Positions 1-9,536 of a DNA stretch of 64,000 nt are shown piece after piece. Each line of letters opens with the position of its first letter. Position 1 is the stretch's first letter. A program made the position numbers and the translations under genes. The stretch lies in contig CAXBHL010000004.1 of the NCBI GenBank assembly GCA_963975575.1, positions 124,001-188,000 on the forward strand, read 5' to 3'. The notes beneath the pieces were generated by a model, which was not told the origin of the DNA, made no database searches, and saw only the letters and a program-made list of their open reading frames with translations. Source of the stretch: UBA6054 sp963975575 (GTDB taxonomy: Bacteria > Planctomycetota > Phycisphaerae > Phycisphaerales > UBA1924).

Positions 1-560
1 ACGAACCGGAACTGATTCCCGAGGGTGAGGTAGGACGAGTTCGACACGAACTGGAGTGCGCACATGCCGATCCAGAGAACATTCACCAGAACCACCGTGC
101 GCAGCAATCGCACCACGTCCGACGGCGAATCGACCGACATGGGAACCACCAACAGCAGCGGGACGAGCGTCGCGAAGCTGTAGACGAACGACTCGAACCC
201 CGGGCCCATGCCCTCGTGCTGGAGCCGCAGCAGCGACGCGTAGAAACCCATCACCACGAGCGTCACCAGCATCATGGCGATCGGCTTTCCACGCAGATTT
301 CTCAGATGAACGATCGCCATCACCAGCGCCGACAGACCGGCGATCAGGAAGATCAACGACCGACGCTGCTGGAGCGGGAGCCACGCCGTCGGCAGGATCT
401 TCCCCGCCCAGTCCATCGGCAGGGACATGGCCGAGGCGATCAGCATCATGCCGAAGGGCACCAGCATGCCCCACCGCCGACCGAGCCCCATCAGGTACAT
501 CCCCGCCCAGATCAGGCAGAGCAGCCCCGCGAGCCCCATGGCCGGAACGGTCAGATTCAT
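1..560 (-). CDS. Polytopic membrane protein, O-antigen polymerase/ligase-like, truncated by window edge
   Basis: The N-terminal part of a minus-strand gene (at least 186 residues) that runs off the left edge. It starts at ATG 558-560 behind a strong AGGAGGA ribosome-binding site 7-8 nt upstream. The protein begins MNLTVPAMGLAGLLCLIW and has about six hydrophobic segments separated by short charged loops (QQRRS, RNLRGK), as in O-antigen ligase/Wzy-type polymerases. The family assignment is an inference from topology and from the divergently placed flippase; no catalytic loop lies inside the window. It could also be another exopolysaccharide membrane protein. Confidence 0.6.
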   Translation of the reverse strand, partial: MNLTVPAMGLAGLLCLIWAGMYLMGLGRRWGMLVPFGMMLIASAMSLPMDWAGKILPTAWLPLQQRRSLIFLIAGLSALVMAIVHLRNLRGKPIAMMLVTLVVMGFYASLLRLQHEGMGPGFESFVYSFATLVPLLLVVPMSVDSPSDVVRLLRTVVLVNVLWIGMCALQFVSNSSYLTLGNQFRF

Positions 561-683
561 CGATGCTGTCCTCCTAGACTCAAGGCTAGCAACCCTGTAT
601 CGACCCCGCGCCGGCGATGGTTCTTCCCAACTGCCGCATTCGGCCCGCCGAGCCCAGAATTCGCCCCGTGAGGCCGCCGCGGC

Positions 684-2297
684 ATGACCCGCATCGTCTG
701 CAACTACGCCCGCCTCTTCTCCACGCTGCTCATCGGCATCGCGGTCGTCCCCCTGACAATCGCCTGGCTGGGCGACGACGCCTTCGGCCTGATCGCCCTG
801 CTCGGCGCCAATATCGGCCTGGCCAACATCGTCCGACAGATCATCCAGCAGTCCCTCGTCCGAGAACTCGGCGCGGCCTACCACGGCGGGGACGCGGGCA
901 TGGCACGGCTCTACCCCGCCATCTGCCGCATCTCCCTCGTCGCCGCCTTCCTGTCCGTGGTCACCTTCGGCATCGTCGCCGCCGCCCTGCCCGTGTTCAA
1001 AATGCCCGACGCGTTCCGCACCGCGGCCCTGTGGTTCGTTATTGCTCAGGGCGCCCAGACCGCCGTCATGGTCCTCCTGGCTCCCGTCCTGAACATGTAC
1101 CTCGTGGCCGAGCGCTTCGTCGGTTTCAGCGTCTGGTTCGTCGGCGTCCGGGCGGCCAACATCGTCTCCGTGCTCATCCTCGGCTACGCGGTCACCGTCA
1201 ACGACCCGCCCCGCGGCCTGCTCCTCCACGGCCTGCTCTGGTCCGGTCTGTCCATCCTGGGCTACCTGATCGCCGCGGGCCTGCTCATCCGCAAAGACCG
1301 CCGCCTGATGCTCACGTTCCGCCGCCCCGAGCCCGGCGCGACCCGCGAGGTCATGGGCACGTTCAGCTGGAACTCGGGCGTCCAGATCGCGATGAACGTG
1401 CACGAGCAGGTCCCGCCGATGCTGCTCAACCTCTTCCTGGGCACCGCCGCCAACGCCGCGTGGGGGCTGGGATTCCGCCTGGTCGCCTACATCCGCATGG
1501 TCACCACCGGCATGCAGTTCGGCTCCGACGCCGTCAGCGCCCGCCTGGCGAGCGGGGACGACCAGGACCTCGCCCGCGCCCGGCTCCAGCGCCTGACCGA
1601 CGTCCAGACCCGCCTGACCGGCCTGGTCTCGATGCCCGCCGGCGCGGGCGTGCTGATCTACTGCTTCCCCATCCTGCACCTCTGGGTGGGGCGCCAGCTC
1701 GAGGACTACGACACCATCATGGGCATGGGCGTGGTGATGGCCCGGATCCTCGCGCTGGCGCTGGCCGCCCGCGCGATCTCGGACACGTGGGTCCTCGTCC
1801 TCTACGGCGCCGGATTCGTCCGCAGCTACGCGCCGCTCATCATCGCCGGCGGCTTCATCGCGCCCGTCACCGCGGTCATCCTCCTGCTCACGCTCCCCGC
1901 GGACCTTCGCTACATCGGGCCGGCCGTCGGCTTCACCCTGGTGTTCGTCGGGCTGCACCTCGTCGGCGTGCCCGTCCTCGCGGCCCGCTGCCTGCACCTG
2001 AGCCCGTGGAGCCTGATCCGCTCGGTCGGCCGCCCGTTCCTCGCCACCGCCGCCGCCTCCGGGGCCGGCCTGGGCGTGCTGGCCGCCGGAGCCCGTCTCG
2101 GCGACCTCTCGCTCCTCGCGATGCCCACCCGCGCCGCCGGCGACGCCATCGACCCCGCGTGGATGTTCGCCTCGATCCTCGCCTTCGGGCTCGTGTACAC
2201 CCCGCTCGCCTTCGCCTTCGTCATCGGACCCGACGAGCGGGCCCGGATCACGGGCATCGTCGCTCGACGCCTGGGGCGCGGTCAGCGCCCCGGCTGA
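684..2297 (+). CDS. Wzx-like polysaccharide flippase (MATE/MVF-type lipid-linked oligosaccharide exporter)
   Basis: A 537-residue protein with about 12-14 predicted membrane helices. It starts MTRIVCNYARLFSTLLIG and carries the typical N-terminal pattern of polysaccharide flippases (a long first helix, then WLGDDAFGLIALLGA). Known members move undecaprenyl-linked glycan repeat units across the inner membrane for capsule, O-antigen or EPS assembly. It is divergent from the polymerase-like gene at the left edge and overlaps the converging EEP gene by 16 bp. The ATG at 684 is used because no in-frame start lies closer to a ribosome site; the Shine-Dalgarno signal is weak. Confidence 0.82.
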   Translation: MTRIVCNYARLFSTLLIGIAVVPLTIAWLGDDAFGLIALLGANIGLANIVRQIIQQSLVRELGAAYHGGDAGMARLYPAICRISLVAAFLSVVTFGIVAAALPVFKMPDAFRTAALWFVIAQGAQTAVMVLLAPVLNMYLVAERFVGFSVWFVGVRAANIVSVLILGYAVTVNDPPRGLLLHGLLWSGLSILGYLIAAGLLIRKDRRLMLTFRRPEPGATREVMGTFSWNSGVQIAMNVHEQVPPMLLNLFLGTAANAAWGLGFRLVAYIRMVTTGMQFGSDAVSARLASGDDQDLARARLQRLTDVQTRLTGLVSMPAGAGVLIYCFPILHLWVGRQLEDYDTIMGMGVVMARILALALAARAISDTWVLVLYGAGFVRSYAPLIIAGGFIAPVTAVILLLTLPADLRYIGPAVGFTLVFVGLHLVGVPVLAARCLHLSPWSLIRSVGRPFLATAAASGAGLGVLAAGARLGDLSLLAMPTRAAGDAIDPAWMFASILAFGLVYTPLAFAFVIGPDERARITGIVARRLGRGQRPG

Positions 2298-3334
2298 CCC
2301 GCCGGCCCATCGCCCGACACGGGGCGCAGGTCCGCCACGATGATCCGGTGATCGCTCCCCTCGGACGCGACCGAAGACCACGCCACCACCTCGAACCCGC
2401 TGGACACCCAGACGTCGTCGAGCTGCACGCGGGCCGGGCCCGCCCACTCGGACGGGTAGCTCCCCCACCACCCGCCCGCCATGGGCTTGGACATCGACAG
2501 CCCCGCCGCCCGCGCCGACCCCGCCCGCGATCCGGCCGGGCCCGCGTTCAGGTCCGCCCCCACCGCCAGCGGCAGGCCCATCGACGCCGCCGCGCCCGCC
2601 ATCCCGGGCAGCGTCCGCGCTGCCGTCTCGTTGCCCATCGCCCACCGTTCCCGCGTCCGCGGCGAGTGGGGGTGCGCCAGGCCCACCAGCACGGGGCCCG
2701 CCCCGGTCTCCAGCCGAACCATCAGGATGTCCCGCTCGGCGTGCTCGACGCCCGGCACGCCCACCCGCTCCATCGGCCAGCGGCTGAGCACGAAGCACGG
2801 CGAGGTGATCCCGTCCACCCACGCCCGGTGCACCCACCCCCAGCCCGACCCGTCCAGCAGCCCGCGCCGGCGCACACCGCGGTTCAGTTCCACCGGCACC
2901 TCGATCAGCACCACCGCGTCGGCGTGCCACCCGAGCACCCGGCCCAGGTCGGCCTCCCACGCCGTGCTCTCGGGCCCGGCGTTGAAGCTGACCACCCGCA
3001 CCACGCCCGGCCCGGGCGGCGTTCCCAGATCCACCGGCGGAACCCACACCGATCGGCCTGCGATCAGCGGCCAACCGCCCGCGACCGCCGCCAGCGCGCA
3101 CACCGCCCCGGCCCCCCACCGCCGAAGCAGCCCGCACAACCCCGCCGCGAGCACGCACCCGGCGACCAACCAAACCTGATAGGACACGAGCACGTCGATC
3201 GTGTACGACCGCGGCCCGAGCACCCAGAGGCCGCCCGCGACCGCGCCGCCCGCGCCCAGCGCCCACGCGAGAACCTGTCGCTTCCCGCGTCTACCGCCCC
3301 GATCTGATCGCTCCGCGCCCGCCTCGGCCATCAC
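2282..3334 (-). CDS. Membrane-anchored endonuclease/exonuclease/phosphatase (EEP) family protein
   Basis: A 350-residue protein with three hydrophobic segments in the first ~95 residues followed by an EEP fold. Family landmarks are complete: the Asn strand (VVSFNAG), the metal-binding Glu (VVLIEVP), the His strand (GLAHPHS), the Asp-Asn pair (GADLNAG) and the terminal GSDHR. EEP enzymes cleave phosphodiester bonds in nucleic acids, phosphoinositides or sphingolipids; the substrate here is unknown and the domain probably faces the periplasm. It is one of three EEP membrane proteins in this window (others near 32.7 and 38.1 kb). Its 3' end overlaps the flippase gene tail to tail. Confidence 0.8.
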   Translation of the reverse strand: MMAEAGAERSDRGGRRGKRQVLAWALGAGGAVAGGLWVLGPRSYTIDVLVSYQVWLVAGCVLAAGLCGLLRRWGAGAVCALAAVAGGWPLIAGRSVWVPPVDLGTPPGPGVVRVVSFNAGPESTAWEADLGRVLGWHADAVVLIEVPVELNRGVRRRGLLDGSGWGWVHRAWVDGITSPCFVLSRWPMERVGVPGVEHAERDILMVRLETGAGPVLVGLAHPHSPRTRERWAMGNETAARTLPGMAGAAASMGLPLAVGADLNAGPAGSRAGSARAAGLSMSKPMAGGWWGSYPSEWAGPARVQLDDVWVSSGFEVVAWSSVASEGSDHRIIVADLRPVSGDGPAGQPGR

Positions 3335-3370
3335 CCATCCTTGCCGGTTCCGAGCCCCCGAGCGCGCACG

Positions 3371-3400
3371 AAAAAGGGCGAGCCGTGAAAGGCCCGCCCT
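3371..3400 (-). terminator. Intrinsic terminator of the metalloprotease gene
   Basis: On the minus strand a 10-bp stem (AGGGCGGGCC / GGCTCGCCCT, one mismatch, loop TTTCAC) is followed directly by five T. It lies 35 nt beyond the stop codon of the met-zincin gene. Confidence 0.8.
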
Positions 3401-3434
3401 CGGAGCATGTCAGGAACGGTTCAACGCCGGACGA

Positions 3435-6400
3435 TCAGTCCTGCGCCGGCTGGCCGAAGAACGGGAAGACCATGCCGCCGCCCCCGCCGATCTGGTCGGC
3501 GTTGTAGATGTAGGCCGCGTCGAGCGCCTTCTCGATCCGCGTCTTGCACTCGCCCAGGTGGGCCAGCGTGTACGCGTCTACGCCCGAGGCGTTCTTGGAC
3601 CGGGCCTCGACCTTGCCGAGCAGCTCGCGGAGCTGCGCGACGGCCAGGGTCTTGACGGGCATCGCCGCGGCGTTCGCGGTCGTGGTGCCCATCGAGAGGT
3701 CGATCAGCCGCTCGAGGTGCTCGCGCTGCAGGTTGCGCCGGAACGAGGAGATCATCGGGTTCCGCTCGGTGAACTTGCCCGACGCGTTGCCATCCAGCTC
3801 GTTCCAGGCCGCCTTCTTGACCGTGGACATCACCTCGGCCAGCGTCAGGGCGTCCTCGTCCGAGGGGACGTACAGCTCGAGGTCGTAGACCCGCTGGAGG
3901 GTCTGCGGGTTGAGCAGCATCGTCATCGCCGAGGCCTGCACGCCCATCACCTGGTCGTGGATCGGGAGCGTGGCGTCCGCGATGGCCTCGCGGTAGCCGT
4001 ACTCGTCGAACCACTTGTCGGTGGTGGTGTGGCGGAGCAGCTCGGGCGTGATGCCGAAAGCCTCGTCCTTGAACGAGTTGTCGATCACGAACGCCAGCGC
4101 CGCACGCTGCTGATCGGCCGAGACGGGGTCGATCGGGACGCGCCCGTTCGGGTCACCCTTCTTGTCGCGGTAGACGTGGGCCGAGCCGACCCAGTTGGCC
4201 ATCATCGACAGCATCTGGGTCTGGGTTCCCAGCGTGATGCGGTAGCCGCGCCGCGCGTTCGCCCAGGAATCGCCGTCCTTGACGAAGTCGGTCAGCAGGC
4301 CCTCGCGCACGTGCCGCACGAACGCCATCTGGTTGTTGGCGTAGTCCAGCGGGTTCTTGCCCATGTCGTACCGGCGCGCGGTCGGGTCGGGGCCGAAGGT
4401 GTCCTCGTCCGTCGCGTACTGCAGCTCCGGCTCGGCCACGCGCTCGAGCGTCTTCTTCGGGTCCTTGCCGTAGCCGTACTCGATGGCCCAGAAGTCGTAC
4501 GGCCCGATGTCGATCACCGAGTAGTCGCCCTGGGTCTCGCCGAAGCCCGGCATGCGGATGTTGATGCCGTTGTAGTCCATCACCGAGGTCGACCAGGCCT
4601 TCTGGCCCTTGAACCCGGGGGTGTTGATCTCGGCGATGTCGTACGCGCTCGAGCCCTTGAAGTTGTGACGCAGGCCCAGCGTGTGCCCGACCTCGTGCGC
4701 CACCAGCTCGGCGAGCATCGGCCCGACGAACCACTCGGGCACGCCGTCGATCATGTCGCCGGGGTCCTCCTTGGGCTTGTCCTTGGGCTTCTCGCCGTTC
4801 TCCTTCGGCTCGGCATCGGGCTCGTCCTCGTCGGCCTTCTTGCCGTCGAGCATCGCCAGGTACTCGGGCGGGACCATGGCCCGCAGGCCCGGATTCTCCT
4901 CGAGCTGCTTGCGCACCATCTCGAGGGTCTCCTCGTCGATCTCCGGCTCGGCGGACTTCTCGGCCGCCGACTCGATCGACGCGAACGTGTCGATCGCCGC
5001 CAGGTACATCTGCATCATGGCCAGGTCCAGGGCCTTGCCCTGCGCCAGGTTGCACATGCCCGAGATCTGGCTCATCCGCATCAGCCCGGCGTACTCGTTC
5101 TCGCCGGCGCCCTCGACGTCGGCGGTGGCGATCGGGTGCCCGCCGAAGCGGGTCAGGCCGCGCTGCTGACGCTCGATCATCATCTCCTCGCGACGCTCCG
5201 GGCTGGCCATCCGCAGGCGCGGGTCCCACTTGGGGTTGCGGTCCAGCCACGACAGCGTCTGCGGGCTCATGCCCTCGATCGCCAGGTTGCCCAGCAGGTC
5301 GTCCCAGCGGTAGGTGAACACGCGGATCCACCCGTCGGTCAGCACCACGTCCGCGTCGAGGATCTCGCCGGTCATCGGGTTCACGCGGCTCGGGCCGATC
5401 GCCGTCGCCACGTCGTTGCTGATCCAGCGGATGAAGTTGTACCGCACGTCCTCGGGCTGCTTCTCCATGTGGGCGCCCGAGGACTTGTCCTGGTAACGAA
5501 CCTCGATCGCGCCGTCGATGCCGACGGCGCGGAACGCCTTGTTCCACTGCTCGATGCCGTCACGCACCCAGCGCCGGTAGCGGATCGGAACGGTGTGCTC
5601 GACGTAGTACACGATGGGCTGCTTGGGCGGGCTCAGCTTCAGGTTGGGCGCCGCCTTCTCGAGGTTCCAGCGGTTGATGTACCGGTTGTTGGTCTCCTCG
5701 CGCGTGAACTTGCCCAGGTCGCGGTACGCCGTGGTGAAGTAGCCCACGCGCGGGTCGGCTTCACGCGGCTTGTAGCCGGGCGTGCCCTGGATCAGGCTGA
5801 TCGAGTAGTGGAACGACTTCATCGCCCCGCCCGCGACCGGACCCTCCAGCTCGACCTCGATGTTCTGCGGGAACACCTTGATGTCCTTGACGGTCGTCAG
5901 GGAGCGGTTCAGACCCCGCGCCGAACCCCCGAAAAAGGTCTGCATGTTGTTGACCAGCAGCTCGCTCAGGTTGATCACCGGCTGGCCGGACGGGCCCGTC
6001 GAGACCAGCGGCACGTCGACCAGCACGCGGTCGGTGAACACCGTCGCGATCGAGTCCTTGCTCTCCTGGTCGCCCGTCGAACGCACCTCGATCTGCGGCA
6101 TGACCAGCGCCATGCGGTCGTTGATCTTCCGCCACTGCGTGTACATGTCCGACGCCTGCAGGCCGGCAAACACCTCGCCGCCCGAGACCGTCATCGCGAA
6201 GAAGTGGTTCTGACGCTCCCAGTTGCGAGGCAGCTCGGCCACCAACTGGTTGTTCTTCTCGTTCAGCCAGACGCCGTAGAAAGAACCGTCCTGGCCCTGC
6301 ACCTGCTTGTAGCCGTTGATGACGTCCTTGAACGCCTTGAGACCGTCGTTCGACGCCGGGGACGGCCCCTGGCCGCCCATCATCGACGCGATCTGCGCCA

Positions 6401-6551
6401 AGTCGATCGACTCCTCGCCCTGCGGCTGCGTCGCGCCGTCCAGGGCCGGATCGTCCCAGCCCGCGCCCGCCGACAGCACACCCAAACCGACCACCGCCCC
6501 CACCACGCCCACCAGGGCCCGGGCCGAAACACCAAACATTCGATCAGACAT
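3435..6551 (-). CDS. Secreted zinc-dependent metalloprotease (met-zincin, DUF5117/DUF4953 type)
   Basis: A 1038-residue protein. The start at 6551 is chosen because GGAGCGG lies just upstream and the N-terminus (MSDRMFGVSARALVGVVGA) then reads as a signal peptide. The extended zinc site HEVGHTLGLRHN gives ligands H619, H623 and H629 and catalytic E620; a methionine in the later SVMDY motif forms the Met-turn. The order is an N-terminal DUF5118/DUF5117-like region, then the DUF4953 catalytic region. A charged Lys/Glu/Asp/Pro-rich insert sits at about 569-597, shortly before the active site. The C-terminus ends in a Gly-rich tract (GGGGG then MVFPFFGQ). It is monocistronic with its own terminator and probably acts in the periplasm or outside the cell. 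Confidence 0.88.
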   Translation of the reverse strand: MSDRMFGVSARALVGVVGAVVGLGVLSAGAGWDDPALDGATQPQGEESIDLAQIASMMGGQGPSPASNDGLKAFKDVINGYKQVQGQDGSFYGVWLNEKNNQLVAELPRNWERQNHFFAMTVSGGEVFAGLQASDMYTQWRKINDRMALVMPQIEVRSTGDQESKDSIATVFTDRVLVDVPLVSTGPSGQPVINLSELLVNNMQTFFGGSARGLNRSLTTVKDIKVFPQNIEVELEGPVAGGAMKSFHYSISLIQGTPGYKPREADPRVGYFTTAYRDLGKFTREETNNRYINRWNLEKAAPNLKLSPPKQPIVYYVEHTVPIRYRRWVRDGIEQWNKAFRAVGIDGAIEVRYQDKSSGAHMEKQPEDVRYNFIRWISNDVATAIGPSRVNPMTGEILDADVVLTDGWIRVFTYRWDDLLGNLAIEGMSPQTLSWLDRNPKWDPRLRMASPERREEMMIERQQRGLTRFGGHPIATADVEGAGENEYAGLMRMSQISGMCNLAQGKALDLAMMQMYLAAIDTFASIESAAEKSAEPEIDEETLEMVRKQLEENPGLRAMVPPEYLAMLDGKKADEDEPDAEPKENGEKPKDKPKEDPGDMIDGVPEWFVGPMLAELVAHEVGHTLGLRHNFKGSSAYDIAEINTPGFKGQKAWSTSVMDYNGINIRMPGFGETQGDYSVIDIGPYDFWAIEYGYGKDPKKTLERVAEPELQYATDEDTFGPDPTARRYDMGKNPLDYANNQMAFVRHVREGLLTDFVKDGDSWANARRGYRITLGTQTQMLSMMANWVGSAHVYRDKKGDPNGRVPIDPVSADQQRAALAFVIDNSFKDEAFGITPELLRHTTTDKWFDEYGYREAIADATLPIHDQVMGVQASAMTMLLNPQTLQRVYDLELYVPSDEDALTLAEVMSTVKKAAWNELDGNASGKFTERNPMISSFRRNLQREHLERLIDLSMGTTTANAAAMPVKTLAVAQLRELLGKVEARSKNASGVDAYTLAHLGECKTRIEKALDAAYIYNADQIGGGGGMVFPFFGQPAQD

Positions 6552-6771
6552 GACCGCTCCACGCGCTTTGCGCACTGATACCCGGGCGGGGTCCGCCGCA
6601 CCGACGCCCCCGAAGCCAGCCCGGATAAAGGGCTGTATCACCTCGGGGATGCCGGTATCGGTTGCCTGCCCGGTCACCCAAGAATCGGAATAGGGCCGTC
6701 GCGCAACAGCTGCGCCGCCCTCCTCCGCAGGCAATTACCGCCCAAACCCCCGCCGGATTCAAGAAAGTTCC

Positions 6772-7782
6772 TCAGGATCCCGGCGAGAACACCACCGCCA
6801 GGACCGTCAGGGCCACAAACCCCACCGCGCACACCCGCACCACCGCGTCGTGCACCGCCAGCTCGGTCGGGTCGTCGTACGTCCCCCGTTCGAGCTGCAC
6901 CATCGCCCGCAGCAGGGCGAGCGTCGAAGGTAAGACCGTCAGCCACAAGAGGTTAAGTCCGAAGCCGCCGCCCCCCAACGCCTCCGCCGCGGGCCCGACC
7001 TCCCCCGCGGAGCCGAACTTGACCGTGAAGTCCCCCGCCCGGCTCTGCACGTACCCCGCGTAGGTCAGCAAGGTCGCCACCGCAGTCACCACCACCGCCA
7101 TCTGCAACAGCACGTCCGAATAACCGAGCTGCACCGACCGGGCCGCCGAGGCGTCCTCGCCCAGCGTCCGCTTCTCACCCAACCGTTTCCCGAACGCCAG
7201 GAACATACTCAGGAACAGCGTCGCGTTGAGCAGCCACGTCGACGGCTCGATCTCCGCCGCCGCGCACCCCGCCAGCACCCGCAGCACGAAGCCCATCGCC
7301 AAGCTGAGCACGTCCAGGATCACCTTGTTCTTGAAATACGCCGAGTAGATCAGCACGTTCAGAGCGTGCATCGCCGTCAGCGCCCCCACCACCACCGTCG
7401 TGTGCCACGCGTCGAGCATCAGCACCGCGCCCGCCGAAAAGCCCAGCAGCACACCGGCGTAGATCAGCCCCGCCCGCGGCGAGACCGACCCCGACGCCAG
7501 CGGCCGGTGCCGCTTGCGCGGGTGCACCCGGTCCTTTTCCCGATCGAACCAGTCGTTGATCACATACAACCCGCTCGAAGCCAGGCTGAACGCCACCACC
7601 GCCCAGAGCACGCTGATCCAGTCGATCACCAGGCCCTGCGACCAGCCGTACAGCGGCCCGACCACCACGAACACGCTCTTGGACCACTGGGTCGGGCGTG
7701 CCAGCTTGACGTAGGCCCGCACGCCCGTGTACCGGCGGGGTTCGGGCAGCGACGGGTCGGGTTGGCGGGCGTCGTCTGTCAT
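6772..7782 (-). CDS. UbiA-family prenyltransferase, decaprenyl-phosphate phosphoribosyltransferase-like
   Basis: A 336-residue integral membrane enzyme. The first Asp-rich UbiA motif is NDWFDREKD (N76, D77, D80, D84), followed by HPRKRHRPLASG, which resembles the DPPR synthase branch (prenyl phosphate plus PRPP giving a lipid-linked phosphoribose) more than the menaquinone or heme branches. About eight further hydrophobic segments follow. It is divergent, with a ~100-bp spacer, from a GT-C-like membrane protein that could use a polyprenyl-phosphate sugar. The sub-family call is an inference; other UbiA aromatic prenyltransferases remain possible. Confidence 0.75.
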   Translation of the reverse strand: MTDDARQPDPSLPEPRRYTGVRAYVKLARPTQWSKSVFVVVGPLYGWSQGLVIDWISVLWAVVAFSLASSGLYVINDWFDREKDRVHPRKRHRPLASGSVSPRAGLIYAGVLLGFSAGAVLMLDAWHTTVVVGALTAMHALNVLIYSAYFKNKVILDVLSLAMGFVLRVLAGCAAAEIEPSTWLLNATLFLSMFLAFGKRLGEKRTLGEDASAARSVQLGYSDVLLQMAVVVTAVATLLTYAGYVQSRAGDFTVKFGSAGEVGPAAEALGGGGFGLNLLWLTVLPSTLALLRAMVQLERGTYDDPTELAVHDAVVRVCAVGFVALTVLAVVFSPGS

Positions 7783-7885
7783 GCGTGCCGGCCGATCGGC
7801 CGATGCTCCTCCGACGACGGGCCGCGGCCCGAGGTTCGTCCCGATCGAACCAAGCGATCCGTATCATCGCCCCGGAGCGGACCCG

Positions 7886-9367
7886 ATGCCCACCCACACG
7901 CCGAACAACACCGACGCGTCCGGGCAACATATCGGGCGGAACGGCCCCACGCTCCAATCCGGGCCGCCATCACCCCCGATCCGGGTCGTCTTCGCCGCGC
8001 TCGCCGCCGCCCTGGCCATCTTCCTCCCGGCCGCCGCCCTGGCCGTGGCGGGCAACAACGCCGGACGCGGCGCGTGGGACGCCACGGTCTACCACGAGCC
8101 CTTCATCCGCCAACTGGCCGCCGACTGGCCCCGCCTCGACCTGTCCAATCCGCTGACCGCGACCACCCCGGGCTACCACATCGTCCTGGCCACCCTCGAC
8201 CGGTTCGGCCCCGGATCCACGACGGCGCTGCGTCTCGCCTCCGCCCTGATCGGCGCGGGCCTGCTCGCCACGCTCGCCACCTGGCTGGCCCGGCGGGTCC
8301 GCCCGCTCGACGCCTTCCTGCTCAGCTTTCCGCTGGCCGCCTCGATCTACACATTCCAGTCCGCGGCCTGGCTCCTGCCCGACAACCTCGCCTGGCTCGG
8401 CGTGCTCTGGATCCTGATCCTCTGCCTCCGCGACCCGCCGGCCTGGCGCAACCTCGCCATCGCCGGCGGGGTGCTCGCGGCCCTCGTCTTCACCCGCCAG
8501 GTCCACCTCTGGGCCGCCGGCGTGATCTGGCTGGCCGCGTGGCTGGGCGTCCGCTCGACCGACCCCGGCCTGTTCACCCGCCTGCCCGCCCGCATCCCCA
8601 GAACAGTTCTCGCCGCCCTGATCACGCTGCCCGCGGTGCTCGTGGTTGCCTGGTTTGTCCGCCACTGGGGCGGCCTGACGCCCCCGCGCTTTCAGTCCGA
8701 CATGCACGGCGGCAACCCCGCGACCCCCGCGTTCATGCTCGTCCAGGTCTGGGTGCTCTGCATCGGCTTCGGCCCCTGGCTCGCCCCGGCCCTGCTGCGG
8801 GCGGCCCGCGATCACAAGGCCGTCCTGCTCGCCGCCGGAACCCTCGGCCTGATGCTGGCGATCGTCCCCGCCACCACCACCGACCCCGACGCCGGGCGAT
8901 ACTCCGGCTGGTGGGGCGTCACCGGTCGTGCCCCGGTCCTGTTCGGGCGGACCAACCTGCTGTTCGTCATCCTCGCCCCGCTCGGGGCCGTGTGGCTGGC
9001 CGGGGCGCTGCTCGCCGTTCCCCACCGCGCCCGCTGGACGCTGCTGGGCGCACTGGTCGCCTTCGCCGCCGCCCAGAGCGCGACCTTCTTTTCCTGGCAG
9101 CGCTACCACGAGCCCTTCCTGATCATCCTCCTGGCGATGCTCGCGGCCTTGCAGCCCGCCGAACTCCGCCGGACGCCCTTCGCCCGCCTGCGCCTGCCCG
9201 CCATGCTGGTGTTCTGCGCTCTGCTGGCCGCCATTTCCGCGATGGCGATCCGCGGCGAGCCGGTCGCCCCCGGCACCCCGCCGCCGCCCAAGCACACCGC
9301 CCCGGAAGACCCCTGGGCCGCCCCACCCACGGATCGCGCGCCGGCCGAGCCGGCCCGGGCCGAATAA
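7886..9367 (+). CDS. GT-C-like polytopic membrane glycosyltransferase (putative)
   Basis: A 493-residue protein with about 10-12 hydrophobic helices. The start at 7886 has GGAG 8 nt upstream and gives a short polar N-terminus before the first helix. The first periplasmic loop contains an acidic residue directly after helix 1 (RGAWDATVYHEPFIRQ), then LSNPLTATTPGYH, a layout seen in ALG10/ArnT-like GT-C enzymes that take sugars from polyprenyl phosphate. No experimentally known homologue is recognised. It precedes gmd and lies opposite a UbiA enzyme, which fits lipid-linked glycan synthesis. Confidence 0.6.
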   Translation: MPTHTPNNTDASGQHIGRNGPTLQSGPPSPPIRVVFAALAAALAIFLPAAALAVAGNNAGRGAWDATVYHEPFIRQLAADWPRLDLSNPLTATTPGYHIVLATLDRFGPGSTTALRLASALIGAGLLATLATWLARRVRPLDAFLLSFPLAASIYTFQSAAWLLPDNLAWLGVLWILILCLRDPPAWRNLAIAGGVLAALVFTRQVHLWAAGVIWLAAWLGVRSTDPGLFTRLPARIPRTVLAALITLPAVLVVAWFVRHWGGLTPPRFQSDMHGGNPATPAFMLVQVWVLCIGFGPWLAPALLRAARDHKAVLLAAGTLGLMLAIVPATTTDPDAGRYSGWWGVTGRAPVLFGRTNLLFVILAPLGAVWLAGALLAVPHRARWTLLGALVAFAAAQSATFFSWQRYHEPFLIILLAMLAALQPAELRRTPFARLRLPAMLVFCALLAAISAMAIRGEPVAPGTPPPPKHTAPEDPWAAPPTDRAPAEPARAE

Positions 9368-9536
9368 CCCGCCCCCGATCCCCGCGAACCCCCCGCCCGG
9401 GGCGTCGTATCAGATGATCCGGGCCAAGCCACGCCCCCGCCCGGCCGATGGAACAACAATCCCAGCCCCGCGGCCGCCAGGCCGACGGGGCAACAACCCA
9501 GCAGACCACCCCACCAGTCCCAGCCGGAGCATCACC

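Noticed and set aside
3201..6578. A very long open frame (1125 codons) on the + strand opposite the metalloprotease
   Set aside because: Its translation is Arg/His/Leu-rich with no domain; it is a GC-driven mirror of the real minus-strand gene.
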